Below, in pieces: positions 28,899 to 31,401 of a DNA stretch of 31,401 nucleotides (within the stretch, counting starts at the first letter, position 1; every line of letters starts with the position of its first letter). The stretch comes from Comamonadaceae bacterium (GTDB taxonomy: Bacteria > Pseudomonadota > Gammaproteobacteria > Burkholderiales > Burkholderiaceae_C). Location: assembly GCA_947460165.1 (NCBI GenBank), contig CANHKH010000003.1:1-31401 (forward strand), in the 5' to 3' direction. Made by a program: the position numbers and the translations under genes. Under the pieces are notes generated by a model. That model saw nothing but the letters and a program-made list of their open reading frames with translations. It ran no database searches and had not been told where the DNA came from.

Positions 28899-31401
28899 TC
28901 ATGCCCGCTTGAACAAGCGACGCAGCCACTGCTCGGCGTCGTCGATGTACAAAAACACCGCAGGCACCACCAACAAACTGAGCACGGTGGAGGTGATCAG
29001 CCCGCCAATCACGGCAATCGCCATGGGTGAGCGAAAGCTCGGGTCGGCCGCGCCCCAGCCAATGGCAATGGGCAGCATGCCTGCGCCCATGGCGATCGAG
29101 GTCATGACGATGGGCCGCACCCGCTTGTGGCAGGCGTCCAGCAGCGCGTCCAAGCGGCTCATCCCTAGGTCGCGCCTGGCCACAATGGCGTACTCCACCA
29201 GCAAGATGGAATTTTTGGTGGCGATGCCCATGAGCATGATCAGGCCAATGAGCGAGGGCATGGAAAAGCTTTTTTGAGCGATCAAAAGCCCCACAAAGGC
29301 GCCGCCCAGGGACAGCGGCAGCGCCGCCAAAATGGTGACGGGGTGCAAAAAGTCCTTGAACAGCAGCACCAGCACCACGTAAATGCACAGCACCCCGGTC
29401 AGCATGGCCAGGCCAAAGCTGGCAAACAGCTCGCCCATGACCTCGGCGTCGCCCACTTCCACCACCTTGACGCCGGGCGGCAAGCTCTTGACCGAGGGCA
29501 ACTCGGCCACCGCAGCGGTGACCTCGCCCAGCGGCAGGCCCGAGAGTTCGACCTCCATGGTGACATTGCGCGAGCGGTCGTAGCGGTCTATCACGGCGGG
29601 GCCAGCGCTCATCTCCAGGCGGGCCACCTGGCCCAGCATCACGGGGCCAGCGCCCGGTTTGTTGCTGGGCACGGTCAAGCGTTCCAGCACGGCCAGGTCT
29701 TGGCGGGCGGCGTCGGCCAGCTTGACCACGATGGGCACTTGCCTCTCGGGCAAGTTGAGCTTGGGCAAGGCGGTGTCATAGTCACCCAAGGTGGCAATGC
29801 GCAAGGTCTCAGCCATGGCGCTGCTGGTGACGCCCAGGTCGGCGGCGCGGGCAAAGTCGGGTCGGATGGCGATCTCGGGGCGCACCAGGCTGGCGCTGGA
29901 GGCCACGCTGCCCAAGCCAGGGATGGTGCGCAGGTCTTTTTCCACGGCACGCGCAGCCGTTTGAAGCGCCACCGGGTCCTCGCCGGTGAGCACCAATATG
30001 TACTTTTCGCCCGAGCCGCCCAGGCCCACCTTGCTGCGCACGCCCGGCACCTGTTGCAGGGCCAGGCGCATGCGCTGCTCCACGGCCTGCTTGCGCACGC
30101 GCTCTTGGCGCGGCGCCAGCAGCACCGTGAGCGTGGCCTTGCGCGCCTCTTGCGCGCCGGCCATGGCAAAGGGGTCGGTGCCGGCGCTGCCCGCGCCTAT
30201 GGTGGTGTAGACGCTGCGCACCTCGTCCACTTGGGCAATGAGCAGGCGCGCCTGCTCAGCGGCCTGCTTGGTTTGCAGCAAGGTCGAGCCTGGCGGCAGC
30301 TCCAGGTACACCTGGGTTTGAGAGTTGTCGTCTGGCGGGATAAAGCCTTTGGAGAGCAGCGGGATGAGTGCCACCGAGCCCACAAAAAACAAGGTGGCGC
30401 CCACCATGGTGGCCAGGCGGTGCCTCAAGCACCAGCCGGCCACACGCATATAGCGCTGCATCCAGCGGGGTTCTTTTTCAGCACCCACCAGCGGCTTGAG
30501 CAGGTAAGCCGCCATCATGGGCGTGAGCATGCGCGCCACCAAAAGCGAAGCCACCACCGCCAGCGCCGCCGTCCAGCCGAACTGCTTGAAAAACTTGCCG
30601 GCAATGCCGCTCATGAAGGCCGTGGGCAAAAACACCGCCACCAGCGTGAAGGTGGTGGCCACCACCGCCAAGCCAATTTCATCGGAGGCCTCCATGGCCG
30701 CCTGATAAGGGCTTTTGCCCATGCGCAGGTGGCGCACGATGTTCTCCACCTCAACGATGGCGTCGTCGACCAAAATGCCTATGACCAGCGACAAGGCCAG
30801 CAGCGTCACCACGTTGATGGAAAAGCCCAGCAAATACATGCCCATGAAGGCCGGGATCACTGAGAGCGGCAAGGCCACGGCCGAGACCAGTGTGGCGCGC
30901 CAGTCGCGCAAAAACAGCCACACCACCACCACCGCCAAGATGGCGCCTTCGTAGAGCAGCTTGAGCGAGCCGTCGTACTCTTCTTGCACCGGCTGCACAA
31001 AGTTAAAGGCCTCTGTCAGCACCAAGTCCGGGTGCTGGGCCTTGAAGTCGTCCAGCGCCTTGACCACCGCAGCGCCCACCACCACCTCGCTCTCGCCACG
31101 GCTGCGCGAAACCTCAAAGCCCACCACGGGCTGGCCGTTCATCAAGGCGGCTGAACGCGGCTCGGCCACGGTGTCGCTGACAGTGGCCACCTGGTCCAGG
31201 CGGATGCGCCTGCCGTCGTTCAAGCTGAGCTCCAACTTGGCCAGCTCGGCCGCCGATTTGACGGTGGCCAGCGTGCGCACCGGCTGCTCGCTGCCGCCCA
31301 GGTCGGTGCGCCCGCCCGCGCTTTCGGTTTGCACCAAGCGAATTTGGCGTGAAATCTCGGCGGCGGTGGCGCCCAGGGCCTGCAGGCGCGCCGGGTCCAG
31401 C
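28899..31401 (-). CDS. RND-family efflux pump permease (partial, N-terminus outside window)
   Basis: Inner-membrane proton-driven exporter of the AcrB/HAE-1 type, working with a periplasmic adaptor and an outer-membrane channel not present here. About 833 C-terminal residues of an expected ~1030 are visible; the frame is open to the last base. Features are the porter-domain strands, the membrane helix with the proton-relay pair in GILVDDAIVEVEN (the two Asp codons are at 30762-30767), TTFTLVAVFLPTAFMSGIAGKFFKQFGWT, a second membrane block (SLIGLIMLMGIATKNSILLVEYA) and the tail RPIVMTSIAMGAGMLPIAIGWG. The first Asp-Asp pair and the NSILLVEYA motif indicate HAE-1 (drug) rather than heavy-metal CzcA type. 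It converges on hldC with 78 bases between stops. Confidence 0.95.
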   Translation of the reverse strand, partial: LDPARLQALGATAAEISRQIRLVQTESAGGRTDLGGSEQPVRTLATVKSAAELAKLELSLNDGRRIRLDQVATVSDTVAEPRSAALMNGQPVVGFEVSRSRGESEVVVGAAVVKALDDFKAQHPDLVLTEAFNFVQPVQEEYDGSLKLLYEGAILAVVVVWLFLRDWRATLVSAVALPLSVIPAFMGMYLLGFSINVVTLLALSLVIGILVDDAIVEVENIVRHLRMGKSPYQAAMEASDEIGLAVVATTFTLVAVFLPTAFMSGIAGKFFKQFGWTAALAVVASLLVARMLTPMMAAYLLKPLVGAEKEPRWMQRYMRVAGWCLRHRLATMVGATLFFVGSVALIPLLSKGFIPPDDNSQTQVYLELPPGSTLLQTKQAAEQARLLIAQVDEVRSVYTTIGAGSAGTDPFAMAGAQEARKATLTVLLAPRQERVRKQAVEQRMRLALQQVPGVRSKVGLGGSGEKYILVLTGEDPVALQTAARAVEKDLRTIPGLGSVASSASLVRPEIAIRPDFARAADLGVTSSAMAETLRIATLGDYDTALPKLNLPERQVPIVVKLADAARQDLAVLERLTVPSNKPGAGPVMLGQVARLEMSAGPAVIDRYDRSRNVTMEVELSGLPLGEVTAAVAELPSVKSLPPGVKVVEVGDAEVMGELFASFGLAMLTGVLCIYVVLVLLFKDFLHPVTILAALPLSLGGAFVGLLIAQKSFSMPSLIGLIMLMGIATKNSILLVEYAIVARRDLGMSRLDALLDACHKRVRPIVMTSIAMGAGMLPIAIGWGAADPSFRSPMAIAVIGGLITSTVLSLLVVPAVFLYIDDAEQWLRRLFKRA

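Noticed and set aside
29274..30863. 529-codon plus-strand frame over the RND pump gene
   Set aside because: Antisense shadow; the opposite strand encodes an intact RND transporter with all motifs.

Overview
The window looks like chromosomal DNA of a GC-rich betaproteobacterium of the order Burkholderiales, most likely family Comamonadaceae (Rhodoferax/Limnohabitans-like). This is judged from protein character and gene neighbourhoods: bamE divergent from fur, hprK-ptsN-hpf, leuS-lptE-holA, and the GshA-type glutamate-cysteine ligase. No database search was possible, so the genus is an inference. Both ends cut a gene: kup on the left and an RND pump on the right.

Left part (1-11134, all minus strand). 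Read in transcription order this is bamE-dapB-exbB-exbD-leuS-lptE-holA-proA-gshA-kup, with many 4-bp stop/start overlaps. It joins envelope biogenesis (BamE, LptE, an ExbB/ExbD proton channel), lysine, proline and glutathione synthesis, leucyl-tRNA charging, the clamp-loader delta subunit and potassium uptake. Two copies of a two-hairpin repeat sit between holA and proA.

Middle part (11264-19360). fur (plus) converges on hprK through a stem-loop that contains both stop codons. Upstream of hprK are ptsN and hpf, but no rpoN, although rpoN lies beside these genes in many proteobacteria. corA diverges from hpf. A small unknown protein and a TerC-family protein follow; the TerC gene has a convincing yybP-ykoY manganese riboswitch leader with a visible Shine-Dalgarno-sequestering helix. 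Then come a DUF3717-DUF1289 protein, purB and a glutathione S-transferase-like protein.

Right part (19362-28820). Eight tightly packed minus-strand genes form an apparent operon: FAD-dependent oxidoreductase, DUF1365, cyclopropane-fatty-acid-synthase-like methyltransferase, chalcone-isomerase-like exported protein, MelB-type MFS transporter, DUF3833 lipoprotein, short-chain dehydrogenase and NTF2-like protein. Just upstream are an exported glutathione peroxidase and, divergently, a diiron ferritin-like/desaturase-like protein in operon with hldC (rfaE2). The FAD oxidoreductase/DUF1365/Cfa trio and a glutathione peroxidase occur in the singlet-oxygen (ChrR-sigma E) regulons of other proteobacteria. 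The block is therefore best read as a lipid-modification and oxidative-damage module. Its exact chemistry, and the roles of the chalcone-isomerase-like protein, the transporter and the diiron protein, are not established. No sigma factor, anti-sigma factor, LitR or photolyase gene lies in the window.

The window ends in an RND efflux pump gene on the minus strand. I saw no rRNA, tRNA, CRISPR array, insertion sequence or prophage gene.
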